Counted from the stretch's first letter, positions 1 to 8,917 are shown. The stretch is 64,000 nucleotides of DNA from Halorutilus salinus (GCF_026242195.1 NZ_RKLV01000001.1:62001-126000); one strand, 5' to 3'. Notes: generated by a model from the letters alone, not told the origin. Numbers and translations are program-made.

Positions 1-633
1 CCCGTCGCAACAGCGGCGCGTCTCGACCCTCAGTGCCTCGCCCTTGACGCCGTCGCACGCCGTGCGATACTCTCCGACCCCAACTGGAACTCCGGAAGCT
101 ACTACGGCGACGACGACGAGCCACCCGACGACGGACTCGCGCTCGCGCGTCAGATAGGGCATATAATGTATCTGTCGAAGGACTCTATGCGCGACAAGTT
201 CGGTAGGCGCTCGGCGCGGCGCGAACCCAGCGACGACGCACCCGTCACCGAAGACCCGACGGCTGACTTCTTCCCTTACCGCGACGTCGAGTCGTACCTC
301 GACTATCAGGCGGAAAAGTTCGTCGAACGTTTCGACGCCAACTCGTACCTCTACCTCCTACGCGCGATGGACGAGTACGACCTTGCGAGCGGCTACGACT
401 CCGACGCCGACGCACTTGCGGCGTACGACGGCGAAGCCCTCGTTATCTCGTTCACGGGCGACTGGCACTTTACGGTCGATCAGGCGGAGTCGCTCGCCCG
501 CGCGTTCGAAGAGGCGGGCGCGGATGTCGAACACCACGTTATCGAGAGCGACTACGGACACGACGCCTTTCTCGTCGAACCCGAAAAGATAGGACCCCCT
601 CTGCGCTCGTTCCTCGGAACCGGCGTACGCTGA
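1..633 (+). CDS. metX: Homoserine O-acetyltransferase, C-terminal part
   Basis: The reading frame is open from base 1 to the stop at 633, so this is the last 210 codons of a gene that starts outside the window. The alpha/beta-hydrolase fold transferase acetylates homoserine with acetyl-CoA, the activation step towards homocysteine and methionine. Visible family features are the [11 protein letters not shown] stretch at about codon 27, the IGHIMYLS and MRDKFGRR segments, a late Asp in FTGDWHFT and the catalytic His in YGHDAFL. The neighbour on the left, probably a sulfhydrylase in this family's usual context, is not visible. Family assignment is firm; acetyl versus succinyl specificity is inferred. 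Confidence 0.93.
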   Translation, partial: PVATAARLDPQCLALDAVARRAILSDPNWNSGSYYGDDDEPPDDGLALARQIGHIMYLSKDSMRDKFGRRSARREPSDDAPVTEDPTADFFPYRDVESYLDYQAEKFVERFDANSYLYLLRAMDEYDLASGYDSDADALAAYDGEALVISFTGDWHFTVDQAESLARAFEEAGADVEHHVIESDYGHDAFLVEPEKIGPPLRSFLGTGVR

Positions 634-690
634 ACCGCTCCGAAGCCGTTCCGCAAACTTTATCTCTCGTCTCCGTCGTTAAACTTCAAG

Positions 691-1521
691 ATGCGAAAGA
701 AGATGCTGTTCGCCGCTGTAGCCGTAAGCCTGTTCGTCGTAGCCGCACCCGCGGCGGCACAGGACGCATCGGTGAACGCCGAGCCGCAGGCTACCGCCGG
801 TGACAACGTTACCGTAGAGAGCGTGGAGATAGACGACGACGGCTGGGTCGCCGTCTACCCCGAGTCGGTTGACGGAGAACCCGACTTTGACGATCTCAAA
901 GGTGCCGCCGAGGTCGAACAGGGCGGTAACGACGACATCCTGATCGAGACCGACGGACTCGAACAGAACGACTTCTACTACGCCGTTCTCCATTACGAGG
1001 AGGAGGGCGCGGGCGAGTTCAGCTACCCCGAGGACACCGAGGTTACGTACAACGACTCGACGGTGCAGGACGACTTCTACGTTGCCGTCGGTACGCAGGA
1101 CGTACTCGGAAGCTACGCCGAGGCGAACCAACAGCGCCGTGACTTCAGAAACAGGATCGACTCTCTACAGGATCGCCTTGACGAGCTTGAACGGCGTTCC
1201 GAGAGGGCGAGCGGTGCCGACAGCGATCTTCAGGATCAGATAGACACCGTCAGCGACGAACTCGAATCTACACAAGACAGCCTCGACTCCATAGACTCCA
1301 CCATACAGGAGACGGAGAGCCTTCTCGAAGAGGTGTCTAATCAGTCCGAGACCGACGGCTCTGACGGCGACGGTAACGGCGGCGCGGACGAAGGTAACGG
1401 CACCGGCAACAACACCTCCGACGACGGAGCCGAAGAGCCGCAGGGTCTGCCCGGATTCACGGCGCTCGGGGCGCTCGTCGCGGGTCTGACCGCCGCGGTC
1501 TTCCTCAACAGACGCGACTGA
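691..1521 (+). CDS. Secreted DUF7282-like surface protein with coiled coil and PGF-CTERM anchor
   Basis: A 276-residue exported protein. Residues 1-24 form a signal peptide (hydrophobic core, then AAAQDA). An N-terminal beta-rich domain (about 25-150) resembles the haloarchaeal DUF7282 domain. Residues about 155-225 form a heptad-rich coiled coil of Asp, Glu, Ser and Leu. A Gly/Asn/Asp/Thr-rich spacer leads to a C-terminal PGF motif at 254-256, a hydrophobic stretch and a final NRRD. That tripartite tail is the PGF-CTERM signal known to be cut and lipid-anchored by archaeosortase A. A T-rich TATA-like element (ctttatc) lies about 30 nt before the ATG, which fits leaderless transcription. Exact function unknown. 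pyrD follows with no gap. Confidence 0.85.
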   Translation: MRKKMLFAAVAVSLFVVAAPAAAQDASVNAEPQATAGDNVTVESVEIDDDGWVAVYPESVDGEPDFDDLKGAAEVEQGGNDDILIETDGLEQNDFYYAVLHYEEEGAGEFSYPEDTEVTYNDSTVQDDFYVAVGTQDVLGSYAEANQQRRDFRNRIDSLQDRLDELERRSERASGADSDLQDQIDTVSDELESTQDSLDSIDSTIQETESLLEEVSNQSETDGSDGDGNGGADEGNGTGNNTSDDGAEEPQGLPGFTALGALVAGLTAAVFLNRRD

Positions 1522-2442
1522 ATGTCGGTTGAGGTTTCGGGTATAGGATTCGACGACCCGGTTCTTCTTGCCTCGGGTATTCTTGGCTCCACGGGTGCGT
1601 CGTTAAACCGCGCCTTGCGTTCCGGGGCGGGCGGTGTCGTCACCAAGAGCATCGGTCCGCGTGAACGCACGGGACATCCGGGTCCGAACGTCTTCGTAGA
1701 CGACTCCGAGGAGTACGCACTCAACGCCGTCGGTCTTTCGAACCCCTCCGACGCGTTCACCGACGAGGTTGAGAAGGTCGAGGGACCGACCGTCGTCAGC
1801 GTCTTCGGCGGCACGGCGGACGAGTTCGCCGACGTGGCAGGTACGTTCGCGCCGTACGCCGACGCTTTCGAGCTAAACGTCTCGTGCCCCCACGCCGAAG
1901 GGTACGGCGTCGATATAGGCGCTGACGCCGAACTGACGCGCGACGTAACCGCCGCGGTCGACGAAGCCGTCGATGCTCCCGTCTGGGTAAAGATGACCCC
2001 CGACGTGACCGACGTGACAGAGATAGGGGTTGCGGCGCAGGAGGGAGGCGCGGACGCCGTCGTCGCAACCAACACACTGAGCGCGATGGCGATAGACGTC
2101 GAGTCGGGTCGCCCTATCCTCGGAAACGCACACGGCGGCATGAGCGGTTCGGCGCTAAAGCCCGTCGCCGTCCGGTGCGTCTACGACCTGTACGATGCTC
2201 TTGACATACCTATAGTCGGCGTCGGCGGCGTTTCGAGCGCCGAAGACGCCTTAGAGTACATGCTCGCGGGAGCGCGCGCAGTCGAAGTCGGAACCGCAGT
2301 CTGGGACGGCGTCGAGGTTCTCGGCGAGATAGCCGACGGTATCGAGACGTACAAGAAGGACAACGACCTGTCGCACGACGAACTCGTCGGAAGGGCGCAC
2401 GAACTCACGCCGAAGGAGGACGGCGACGGAGGTGAAGGATGA
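1522..2442 (+). CDS. pyrD: Dihydroorotate dehydrogenase, class 1B catalytic subunit
   Basis: A 306-residue TIM-barrel flavoenzyme that oxidises dihydroorotate to orotate in pyrimidine synthesis. The start ATG abuts the stop of the preceding surface-protein gene. The segment NVSCPHAEGYG carries the catalytic Cys of class 1 enzymes, and VKMTPDVTD and the GVGGVSS phosphate/FMN-binding loop are in place. The next gene overlaps by 4 bp (ATGA) and encodes the PyrK-like electron-transfer subunit, which indicates the class 1B heteromeric enzyme using NAD+. The acidic tail (KEDGDGGEG) is typical of halophilic proteins. Confidence 0.95.
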   Translation: MSVEVSGIGFDDPVLLASGILGSTGASLNRALRSGAGGVVTKSIGPRERTGHPGPNVFVDDSEEYALNAVGLSNPSDAFTDEVEKVEGPTVVSVFGGTADEFADVAGTFAPYADAFELNVSCPHAEGYGVDIGADAELTRDVTAAVDEAVDAPVWVKMTPDVTDVTEIGVAAQEGGADAVVATNTLSAMAIDVESGRPILGNAHGGMSGSALKPVAVRCVYDLYDALDIPIVGVGGVSSAEDALEYMLAGARAVEVGTAVWDGVEVLGEIADGIETYKKDNDLSHDELVGRAHELTPKEDGDGGEG

Positions 2443-3209
2443 GACCGATCACGCTTGAGGTAACCGACCGCGTCAAGGAGGGCGACGGTATCGCCACGCT
2501 CCGTTTCGACCGTTCGTTCGATGTCTCGCCGGGCGAGTTCGGCATGTTCTGGGTACACGGCGTCGACGAGATACCCATGTCGTTCGCATACGACGACGGC
2601 GTAACCGTACGCGGCGTCGGCGAGGCGACGGACGCCATGCTTTCCCTGAGCGAGGGCGACACCTTCGGCGTACGTGGACCCTTCGGTACGCCTTTCGACG
2701 TACCCGACGACGATGTCGTAATCGTCGGCGGCGGTACAGGTATGGCACCCGTCGCACTTCTTACAGAAGCCGCATCTGCGAACGGAGCGGACGTGACGAC
2801 GTTAATCGGCGCAGGAACCGCCGACGAACTCGTCTTCGAGGAACGTCTGTCGCGCGTTGCCGATGTCCGCGTCGCAACGGAGGACGGTACCGCCGGATAC
2901 GAAGGACTCGTGACCGGACTCCTTGACGACGTTACCGACGAGAAGGGAGCGCCGTCGAACGTCGGGTCGTGCGGTCCCGAACCCATGATGTCCGCCGTCC
3001 TCGACCGTTTCGACGACCGCCCCGGCGACGTACAGCTATGCCTTGAACGTTACATGAAGTGCGGCGTGGGCATCTGCGGCTCTTGCTGTATAGACGACAC
3101 GGGTTCGCCCGTCTGCTCCGACGGACCCGTGTACAGAGGCGACGAACTCACGAACGGCGAGTTCGGCGTCTACCACCGCGACGGCGCGGCGCGGAAGAAG
3201 TACTTCTAA
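2439..3209 (+). CDS. pyrK: Dihydroorotate dehydrogenase electron-transfer subunit
   Basis: A 256-residue ferredoxin-reductase-like protein that passes electrons from PyrD to NAD+. Domains in order: FAD-binding beta barrel (about 1-95), NAD-binding region with VIVGGGTGMAP (about 88-100), and a C-terminal [2Fe-2S] cluster domain with cysteines spaced C-x4-C-x2-C-x9-C around residues 206-225 (CGVGICGSC). It overlaps pyrD by 4 bp, so translation is probably coupled. Homologues are sometimes annotated as sulfide dehydrogenase or hydrogenase gamma subunits, but the linkage to pyrD makes PyrK the best call. Confidence 0.92.
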   Translation: MRPITLEVTDRVKEGDGIATLRFDRSFDVSPGEFGMFWVHGVDEIPMSFAYDDGVTVRGVGEATDAMLSLSEGDTFGVRGPFGTPFDVPDDDVVIVGGGTGMAPVALLTEAASANGADVTTLIGAGTADELVFEERLSRVADVRVATEDGTAGYEGLVTGLLDDVTDEKGAPSNVGSCGPEPMMSAVLDRFDDRPGDVQLCLERYMKCGVGICGSCCIDDTGSPVCSDGPVYRGDELTNGEFGVYHRDGAARKKYF

Positions 3210-3295
3210 GTCACAGAGTACAGAGCTTCCTGTCGAAACCCACCGGTATGGAGCGGTAATAAGACCTAATACAATCCAATATGTAATATTTCGTG

Positions 3296-3676
3296 ATGCC
3301 AATACCGAAGGAGGAGTTCGAGTCGATAGAAGACGACGAGTCGCTACCGGATCTATCCCCGGATACGACACAAGGGGAGATATACCGTTTCCTATTAGAG
3401 AACAGCGACAAGGCGTTCAGGCAACGTGAAGTCGTAGAGAACGTGGATGTTCCGAAGGGGAGCGTGGGTCCCACCCTCTCACGTCTCAAAGGGCACGGTC
3501 TGGTAGAACACAGGGACAGGTTCTGGTCTATCTCGGACGCGGAACACGCTGTGGCTTCAGCCGGAGTTCTGAGCGCCCGTACTGCGGACGAGCGTGACGG
3601 TGGTTTCAGTGACGAGGAGATAGAAGAATGGATGGAACACGCAGTAGATCCTATCGAAGAGAGAAACGATGGCTGA
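3296..3676 (+). CDS. Winged-helix protein, likely antitoxin of a PemK/MazF pair
   Basis: A 126-residue small acidic protein. ATG at 3296 is preferred over the GTG one codon upstream. Residues about 25-85 form a winged helix-turn-helix: a first helix after TQGEIYRFLL, then RQREVVENVDVPKGSVGPTL as helix-turn-recognition helix, and a wing at LVEHRDRFW. The C-terminus (DEEIEEWMEHAV) is an acidic helix of the kind that could cover a toxin. The stop overlaps the start of the PemK-like gene by 8 bp. The antitoxin role is inferred from this coupling; DNA binding and self-repression are likely. Base composition is a little more AT-rich than the neighbours, as expected of a mobile module. Confidence 0.7.
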   Translation: MPIPKEEFESIEDDESLPDLSPDTTQGEIYRFLLENSDKAFRQREVVENVDVPKGSVGPTLSRLKGHGLVEHRDRFWSISDAEHAVASAGVLSARTADERDGGFSDEEIEEWMEHAVDPIEERNDG

Positions 3677-4007
3677 CCGCGGAGAGGTGGTCTGGGCACC
3701 CGACCCTTTCCGTTCCGAGGGAGAAAGCAATCCGCGCCCCTGGTTAATCATATCCAACGATAGTCTACCATACCCGGATGAAGAGTGTATAGGTGTCGCA
3801 CTAACCACGGCGTCTCATCATCGGGGTAGCGTCCGCGTCGCTTCTGATGACCGGGTAAAGGGTGATCCTGAGGGGGATAGTTACGTCCTCCCATGGACTG
3901 TGGCGACGCTGAAGGAGGAGGTTCATGTAGTAGGCGTTCAGGGTGAGCTTGAGGATGATCTCGTGGGCGAAGTAGCCGATAGAACGACTTCGTATATTCA
4001 AACGTAG
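3669..4007 (+). CDS. PemK/MazF-family toxin-like endoribonuclease
   Basis: A 112-residue protein with the MazF/PemK barrel layout: N-terminal RGEVVWAPDPF (family: GDIVWvdfdP), then RPWLIISND (family: RPvlVis), a central VALTTASHH strand and a C-terminal LKEEVHVVGV segment. Family members cut mRNA at short sequence motifs and are neutralised by the gene product encoded just upstream, here the winged-helix protein with which it overlaps by 8 bp. No obvious truncation. Toxicity and cleavage specificity are not inferable from sequence. Confidence 0.8.
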   Translation: MADRGEVVWAPDPFRSEGESNPRPWLIISNDSLPYPDEECIGVALTTASHHRGSVRVASDDRVKGDPEGDSYVLPWTVATLKEEVHVVGVQGELEDDLVGEVADRTTSYIQT

Positions 4008-4048
4008 AGAAAGGGTACTTCTAAGAGACGTGCACGCCTTCGTCTTCC

Positions 4049-4780
4049 ATGCGACGCGCACGTTTCGTGAAGGACGGTATTATACACGAAGGAACGGTCA
4101 GGGACGACGAAATCGTCTCCGAGAGCGGCGGGACGTACCCGCCCGAAGAGGTGAACTTCCTCGCGCCCTGCGGACCCACCAAGGTCATCGGAGTCGGACG
4201 CAACTACGCAGAGCACGCCGACGAACTCGGTAACGACGTGCCGGAGTTCCCGCTGTTCTTCCTCAAGCCGTCGACGGCGGTTATAGGCGCGAGCGATCCT
4301 ATCGTCTATCCCGACACGACCGACGAGCTACATTATGAGGCGGAACTCGGCGTCGTCATCGGGCGCGCGTGCCGCGATGTCTCCGAGGACGAGGCGCTCG
4401 ACTACGTCGGCGGCTACACCTGCGTCAACGACGTGACGGCGCGCGACTGGCAGGGGCGCGAGTCTCAGTGGTTCCGCGCAAAGGGCGGCGACGGCTTCTG
4501 CCCGATCGGCCCGTGCATACACGACGAGCACGTCGATGATCGCGGTATAGAGACGCGTCTCAACGGCGAGACGGTGCAGGAGTCGACGACCGCCCTGATG
4601 CATTACGGCGTCGCCGAACTCGTCGCAGAGGCTTCGCGTTTCGTTACACTACGCGAGGGCGACGTTATCGCCACCGGAACCCCCGAAGGCGTCGGAGCGA
4701 TGGAGCCGGGCGATACCGTCGAGGTAGAGATCGAAGGTATAGGTACTCTCGAAAACGATGTCGTCGAACCCGGCTCTTAG
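4049..4780 (+). CDS. Fumarylacetoacetate hydrolase family protein
   Basis: A 243-residue enzyme with the FAH fold. After a short N-terminal domain comes [26 protein letters not shown], and the divalent-metal site in [22 protein letters not shown] and the [11 protein letters not shown] loop. [13 protein letters not shown] near the C-terminus is a family signature. Members hydrolyse or decarboxylate acylpyruvates or oxaloacetate; the substrate here is unknown. It ends convergently with EF-1 beta, overlapping by 4 bp. Confidence 0.9.
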   Translation: MRRARFVKDGIIHEGTVRDDEIVSESGGTYPPEEVNFLAPCGPTKVIGVGRNYAEHADELGNDVPEFPLFFLKPSTAVIGASDPIVYPDTTDELHYEAELGVVIGRACRDVSEDEALDYVGGYTCVNDVTARDWQGRESQWFRAKGGDGFCPIGPCIHDEHVDDRGIETRLNGETVQESTTALMHYGVAELVAEASRFVTLREGDVIATGTPEGVGAMEPGDTVEVEIEGIGTLENDVVEPGS

Positions 4781-5043
4781 ACGCGCCCGACGTCCTCGAC
4801 GCTGACGCTCTCCACGTCTTCGATACCCGCGAAAGACTCCTCGACAGCCTCAGTTCCGCCCGCCTCGTCCTCGACGCCGACGTTTACGAGGAGTGCGACC
4901 AAGCCGAAAGCGACATCCTCACGTTTGATGCCGTTTAGCTCCGCCTCCTCAGGAAGAGCCTCCTTCAGACTATCTTCGAGAGCGTCGAGGTTGGTGTCTG
5001 CGTCGTCGGGCATCACCTTGATCTGTGCGATTACCTTTCCCAT
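4777..5043 (-). CDS. aef1b: Translation elongation factor 1-beta
   Basis: An 88-residue protein matching the archaeal EF-1 beta: start [16 protein letters not shown], the central [20 protein letters not shown] segment and the C-terminal [20 protein letters not shown]. It is the guanine-nucleotide exchange factor that reloads EF-1 alpha with GTP. It sits 3 bp downstream of the small zinc-finger gene on the same strand, so the two are probably one transcript, an arrangement also found in Haloferax. Confidence 0.95.
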   Translation of the reverse strand: MGKVIAQIKVMPDDADTNLDALEDSLKEALPEEAELNGIKREDVAFGLVALLVNVGVEDEAGGTEAVEESFAGIEDVESVSVEDVGRV

Positions 5044-5046
5044 TGT

Positions 5047-5220
5047 TCAGGGTCCCGTAAAGCCGCAGTCGGGGCACTGGTAGAGGTTGCTCTGCTTCCT
5101 ACACTTGTCGCATCGGTTTATCGTATGTCCGCATTCGGGACAGTCGAACTCCGTGAATCCGGCACCAACGATGTTGACCCCGCAGGAGACACACCGTTTG
5201 CGCCCTTGCTGTGCGCTCAT
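5047..5220 (-). CDS. Double zinc-finger mini-protein (HVO_2753 type)
   Basis: A 57-residue protein with four CxxC knuckles at residues 10-13, 27-30, 37-40 and 49-52, ending CPDCGFTGP. Length, spacing and tail match Haloferax volcanii HVO_2753, a structurally solved two-zinc-finger protein reported to affect swarming and biofilm behaviour. The start at 5220 gives nine residues before the first Cys, as in that protein; an in-frame ATG at 5247 would add nine residues. It precedes the EF-1 beta gene with 3 bp between them, suggesting a translation-linked role (inference). Confidence 0.88.
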   Translation of the reverse strand: MSAQQGRKRCVSCGVNIVGAGFTEFDCPECGHTINRCDKCRKQSNLYQCPDCGFTGP

Positions 5221-5280
5221 GGAAGCCCGTTGTTCGTCTCCGTCCATAAGAGTTGTTATAGAACGTCCCCGATGTCGTGT

Positions 5281-5856
5281 ATGGACACGCGCAGAACAGC
5301 CGCACTCTCGGCACCCGCGGGCGTTCTCGTCGCCGCGGTCGGTATCGCCCTCGCCGCCGTACTGACGCCCCTCGCACCGTTGACACAGGCTATCTCCGAA
5401 CTCGGCGCGCCCCAAGCGCCGTACTCGGCGGTGATGAACACCTCCTTCGTCGTCGGTGGTCTCGTCGCAGTCCCTTTCGCCGTTCTCCTCCTCACCGAGG
5501 CGCGCAACATCTACGAAACCGCGGGCGCGGTGCTCGTCGCCGTCTCATTCGTCTCTCTCGCCGGACTCGGTGTATTCCACATAGGAGATCCGTACCATAT
5601 CCCCGCCGCTCTCACCCTCTATGCCTCGTTCACCACCGCGCTCTGGGTGCACGGAACCGGCGAGGCGCTCGCGGGCGAGACGGGACGCGGACTCACCACC
5701 GTCTGGCTCGGAAACGCCAACGTCTTCGTCTGGGCTTCGTGGGCGGGATGGCGCGTCTACGCTCCGGGTCTCGCCATCCCTGAGGCTCTGGGTGTCTCCG
5801 CCTTCGTCGTATGGATACTCGTCACCTCCCGCCGCTTCTATAACCTCGGCGCATAA
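5281..5856 (+). CDS. DUF998-family integral membrane protein
   Basis: A 191-residue hydrophobic protein with about six predicted membrane helices, starting with an [20 protein letters not shown] helix. [11 protein letters not shown] after the first helix and [16 protein letters not shown] after the third are typical of the DUF998 family (function unknown). ATG at 5281 was chosen because it directly precedes the first helix; an alternative ATG lies at 5272. It is divergent from the zinc-finger/EF-1 beta pair. Confidence 0.8.
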   Translation: MDTRRTAALSAPAGVLVAAVGIALAAVLTPLAPLTQAISELGAPQAPYSAVMNTSFVVGGLVAVPFAVLLLTEARNIYETAGAVLVAVSFVSLAGLGVFHIGDPYHIPAALTLYASFTTALWVHGTGEALAGETGRGLTTVWLGNANVFVWASWAGWRVYAPGLAIPEALGVSAFVVWILVTSRRFYNLGA

Positions 5857-5866
5857 TCTAAGTAGC

Positions 5867-5877
5867 AAATATTATAT
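5867..5877 (+). promoter_or_regulatory. TATA box of thrC
   Basis: An AT-only stretch (aaatattatat) centred about 30 nt before the thrC ATG at 5902, in an otherwise GC-rich region. Spacing fits an archaeal TATA box with transcription starting at or just before the start codon. Confidence 0.6.
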
Positions 5878-5901
5878 GCGTGCATCTCCTTCGGTATCAC
5901 A

Positions 5902-7143
5902 ATGACAGTGGACTGCCTCCGGTGCCGCGAATGCGGGCGCGAGTACCCCGCCGAGATACGTAACACGTGCGAAGCCTGTTTCGGACCCCTCGAAGTCGTC
6001 TACGACTGGGACGACGTCGACGTGACGCGCGAGGAGATAGAGGACGGACCCGCGTCGATACGTAGGTACGTCGATCTCCTCCCCGTCGAGAACGAGGACT
6101 CGTTCGCGCAGGTTGACCTTGGGACGGGAAGGAACGGTCTTCACCGCGCCGACAACCTCGCCGACGAACTCGGTATCGACGAAGTTTACATACTCAACGA
6201 CTCGGTCAACCCGTCGTTCTCGTTCAAGGACCGCGTAACTGCGGTTGCGGTTGCGCGTGCGATCGACTTCGGCGTCGACGCGATCGGGTGCGCATCGACG
6301 GGCAACCTCGCTTCGAGCGTCGCGGCGCACGCCGCAAAGGCGGATCTACCGGCGTACATATTCATACCCGACACTATCGAGGAAGGAAAGATAACACAGA
6401 CGCTCGCGTACGAGCCTGAGATCGTACCCGTCGACGGCAACTACGACGACGCCAACCGTCTCGCCACCGAGGTCGCCGACGACAACGGATGGGGCTTCGT
6501 CAACATCAACCTACGTCCGTACTACACCGAAGGCTCGTGTACGATGGCGTACGAGGCGGCGGAGGGGCTCGGCTGGGAGTCGCCCGACCACGTCGTCCAT
6601 CCCATGGCGGCGGGTGCGTCGCTCCTGTCGGTCAAACGCGGCTACGAGAACCTCGAACGTCTCGGTCTCATCGACGACTCGGATGTCAGGATGAGCGGCG
6701 CACAGCCCGAAGGCTTCCCGATTGCGCGCGCCGTCCGCGACGACGCACCCGTCGAACCCGTCGACGACTACGAGACGCTGGCGCACTCGCTCGCCATCGG
6801 CAACCCGGCGGACGGCTTCTACGCCAAGGACGCTATAAACGAGACGGGCGGGTACGCCGCCGACCCCGACGACGACGCAATCGTTGAGGGAATAAAGCTG
6901 TTGGCGAGCACCGAAGGACTCTACACCGAACCCGCGGGCGGGACGACGATCGCGGGTCTGAAGCAGTTGGCGGACGAGGGGCATATAGGGGAGGACGAGA
7001 CGGTGGTCGTCAACATCACGGGCAACGGTCTGAAGGCGGAGGAGACGGTTTCGCAGTACGTCGACGTTCCCGAAAGCATATCACCGTCGCTCACCGAGTT
7101 TGAGAACAGGAACAAGGAGGACAAGAAGGTGACAGCACAATGA
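5902..7143 (+). CDS. thrC: Threonine synthase
   Basis: A 413-residue PLP enzyme that converts O-phosphohomoserine to threonine. The N-terminus has a zinc ribbon (cysteines at 5, 8, 11, 23, 26). NPSFSFKDR holds the PLP-binding Lys (about residue 109) and ASTGNLASSVAAHAAK is the substrate/phosphate loop. NPADG and TEPAGGTT follow in the C-terminal half. It overlaps the next gene (ubiquitin-like protein) by 4 bp (ATGA), so the two are coupled. Confidence 0.95.
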   Translation: MTVDCLRCRECGREYPAEIRNTCEACFGPLEVVYDWDDVDVTREEIEDGPASIRRYVDLLPVENEDSFAQVDLGTGRNGLHRADNLADELGIDEVYILNDSVNPSFSFKDRVTAVAVARAIDFGVDAIGCASTGNLASSVAAHAAKADLPAYIFIPDTIEEGKITQTLAYEPEIVPVDGNYDDANRLATEVADDNGWGFVNINLRPYYTEGSCTMAYEAAEGLGWESPDHVVHPMAAGASLLSVKRGYENLERLGLIDDSDVRMSGAQPEGFPIARAVRDDAPVEPVDDYETLAHSLAIGNPADGFYAKDAINETGGYAADPDDDAIVEGIKLLASTEGLYTEPAGGTTIAGLKQLADEGHIGEDETVVVNITGNGLKAEETVSQYVDVPESISPSLTEFENRNKEDKKVTAQ

Positions 7144-7412
7144 CGGATGTAAGATTCTCAAGCGCGCTCGAAAGCGTGACGGACGAGAGAACGACGGAGG
7201 TAGACGCGGAGACAGTAGGCGAAGCGCTCGACGAACTCGCGGGCAAGTACGGTGATGAGTTCGAGGAAAGACTCCTTGACGACGGCGAACTCCGTAGGTT
7301 CGTCAACCTGTACGTCAACGGCGACGACGTACGCCACGGCGAGGGTCTCGACACCGAGGTCGACGACGACGACGAAATATCGATACTCCCGGCGGTCAGC
7401 GGCGGTTCCTGA
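7140..7412 (+). CDS. MoaD/ThiS-like ubiquitin-fold protein (SAMP-like) with a GGS C-terminus
   Basis: A 90-residue beta-grasp protein similar to haloarchaeal SAMP1: an N-terminal strand, VGEALDELAGKYG helix, VNLYVNGDDVR and a final EISILPAVSGG. Such proteins are C-terminally activated (thiocarboxylate or isopeptide) through the Gly-Gly. Here one extra Ser follows the Gly-Gly, so the tail would need trimming before activation, as known for bacterial carriers processed by JAMM proteases (QbsE, HcyS). It overlaps thrC by 4 bp and lies about 6.5 kb from metX, so a sulfur-carrier role in homocysteine or cysteine-type synthesis is possible (inference). Confidence 0.85.
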   Translation: MTDVRFSSALESVTDERTTEVDAETVGEALDELAGKYGDEFEERLLDDGELRRFVNLYVNGDDVRHGEGLDTEVDDDDEISILPAVSGGS

Positions 7413-7775
7413 CTACTCCTTCTCCCAGTCGGGTTCGAAGCCTTCGGTGGTATCGCGTACGCGTAGCACCCACGCGATACCGCCCTGTTCGGATCCGCGC
7501 CCGAAAAGCACGAAGGCGCGCTCAGAAGCCCACCGGAACCACATCGGGTACGACAGTATGTAGGCGACTCCGATAAGCGAGTTATCCACATCGACGCCTA
7601 ACGGCGAGACGCCCGCGACCGCGAGGACGGCGTGTATCCAGAACAGACCGACCGTACCGACACCGATGAACGGATACCAGTCGGGGTTACGCGGCTTGAG
7701 GAAACGCGCGTAGACGAACGCACCGACGAAGCCGATGAGTGCGACCGCGGGCACGTCGAACGGTGAGACGAGCAC
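7413..7775 (-). CDS. Small integral membrane protein, unknown function
   Basis: A 120-residue protein starting with GTG at 7775, directly against the stop of the epimerase gene. Three to four hydrophobic helices are visible (about 9-24, 36-55, 65-80), followed by a soluble acidic tail with FEPDWEKE at the end. Co-transcription with the epimerase is likely from the zero-base junction. I do not recognise a domain family. Confidence 0.65.
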   Translation of the reverse strand: MLVSPFDVPAVALIGFVGAFVYARFLKPRNPDWYPFIGVGTVGLFWIHAVLAVAGVSPLGVDVDNSLIGVAYILSYPMWFRWASERAFVLFGRGSEQGGIAWVLRVRDTTEGFEPDWEKE

Positions 7776-8861
7776 TTAGACCATCCCCTTTTCCTTGCAC
7801 CACGTGATGTAGTCCCACAGCCCTTTCCGTGCGTCGCGGTACTTGAAGTCGTAGCCGAGGTTCTTTATCTTCTGGTTCGAGAACCACATGTTGTGCGTCA
7901 GGTAGTGGGTCATCGAGGCGTCGACCTTGGGACGCGTACCTTTCTCGCGCGCCTGCCTCTCTATACGGTGCGACGCCCATTTGGCGATCCTTCCGTAGAG
8001 CTTGTACGCGCCGAACGAGGCGGGTATACGTTTCTTCTTCACACCGAGCGACTCCGCGAGGAACTCTATTAGCTCGTCCTGTCCGATACAGTCGCTGAGG
8101 ACGTGGTACGTCTCACCGACGGTCTCCTCCTTGTTCTCGTGTACGAACAGAGCACCGTTTACGAGATCGTGAACGTGTACACACGGGAACATCAGCTGTT
8201 TGCTCCGCGGATAGATACGTGTCACGGGTGCGAAGCCGAACTTACGTAGAAGGAGGAGTATATGGTAGACTCCGTAGCCGTGCCGGGGTCCGTAGATAGG
8301 TGCGGGACGGACGATTGACAGGGGGAGATCCTCCTCCTCGTGGAGCTCGTGGAGAACCTCCTCCTGCTTGACCTTCGACTTACAGTAACGGTTGTGCGGT
8401 TCGTAAGGCGCGTCCTCCTTGTTCGGTTCGTCGAACCCGGCGTCTCCGAGAACACCGAGCGTACTCCAGTGGACGAAATGACCGACATCGTGCTCCGCCG
8501 CGACCTCACCGATGTTACGTCCGCCTTCGATGTTGACCTTGTGGAGGACGTCCCACTCGGCGAAGTAGTCGAACAGCGACGCTATATGGAAGACGACGTC
8601 GTAGTCGTGATCCTCGAAGACGGGGTAGAGCGTGCTCTGCTTCGTAATGTCGGCGGGTATGAACTCCGCACCTACCTCCTCGAATATATCCCTGTAGTAG
8701 ACGGGGTTGGGTACGTCGCCCTCCGCCTCCGTGTAGTAGGCGTCACGCTCCGCGCCTTCGAGGTCGGTGGCGACCACGTCCCAGCCTTCGTCGGCGAGTA
8801 GTTCGAGCATATGGCTCCCGGTGAAGCCACACGCGCCCGTTACGAGAGCTTTCTTAGGCAT
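7776..8861 (-). CDS. NAD(P)-dependent epimerase/dehydratase (extended SDR, 3-beta-HSD-like)
   Basis: A 361-residue extended short-chain dehydrogenase. The N-terminal Rossmann motif is TGACGFTGSH, the catalytic Tyr-Lys pair is YCKSK, and VRPAPIYGPRHGYG is the usual segment after it. The C-terminal third (KIKNLGYDFKYRDARKGL) resembles 3-beta-hydroxysteroid dehydrogenase and nucleoside-diphosphate-sugar epimerase relatives. The substrate is unknown; isoprenoid or sugar metabolism are both possible. It is the first gene of a two-gene unit with the small membrane protein downstream. Confidence 0.85.
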   Translation of the reverse strand: MPKKALVTGACGFTGSHMLELLADEGWDVVATDLEGAERDAYYTEAEGDVPNPVYYRDIFEEVGAEFIPADITKQSTLYPVFEDHDYDVVFHIASLFDYFAEWDVLHKVNIEGGRNIGEVAAEHDVGHFVHWSTLGVLGDAGFDEPNKEDAPYEPHNRYCKSKVKQEEVLHELHEEEDLPLSIVRPAPIYGPRHGYGVYHILLLLRKFGFAPVTRIYPRSKQLMFPCVHVHDLVNGALFVHENKEETVGETYHVLSDCIGQDELIEFLAESLGVKKKRIPASFGAYKLYGRIAKWASHRIERQAREKGTRPKVDASMTHYLTHNMWFSNQKIKNLGYDFKYRDARKGLWDYITWCKEKGMV

Positions 8862-8917
8862 CTATAACGGTTTAATTACGCAGACCGTACTTATTCCTTC
8901 CCCTTAACGTCAATCGT

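Noticed and set aside
1341-2141. 266-codon minus-strand ORF over the surface-protein end and pyrD
   Set aside because: Ser/Thr/Pro-rich shadow frame; pyrD on the plus strand is certain.
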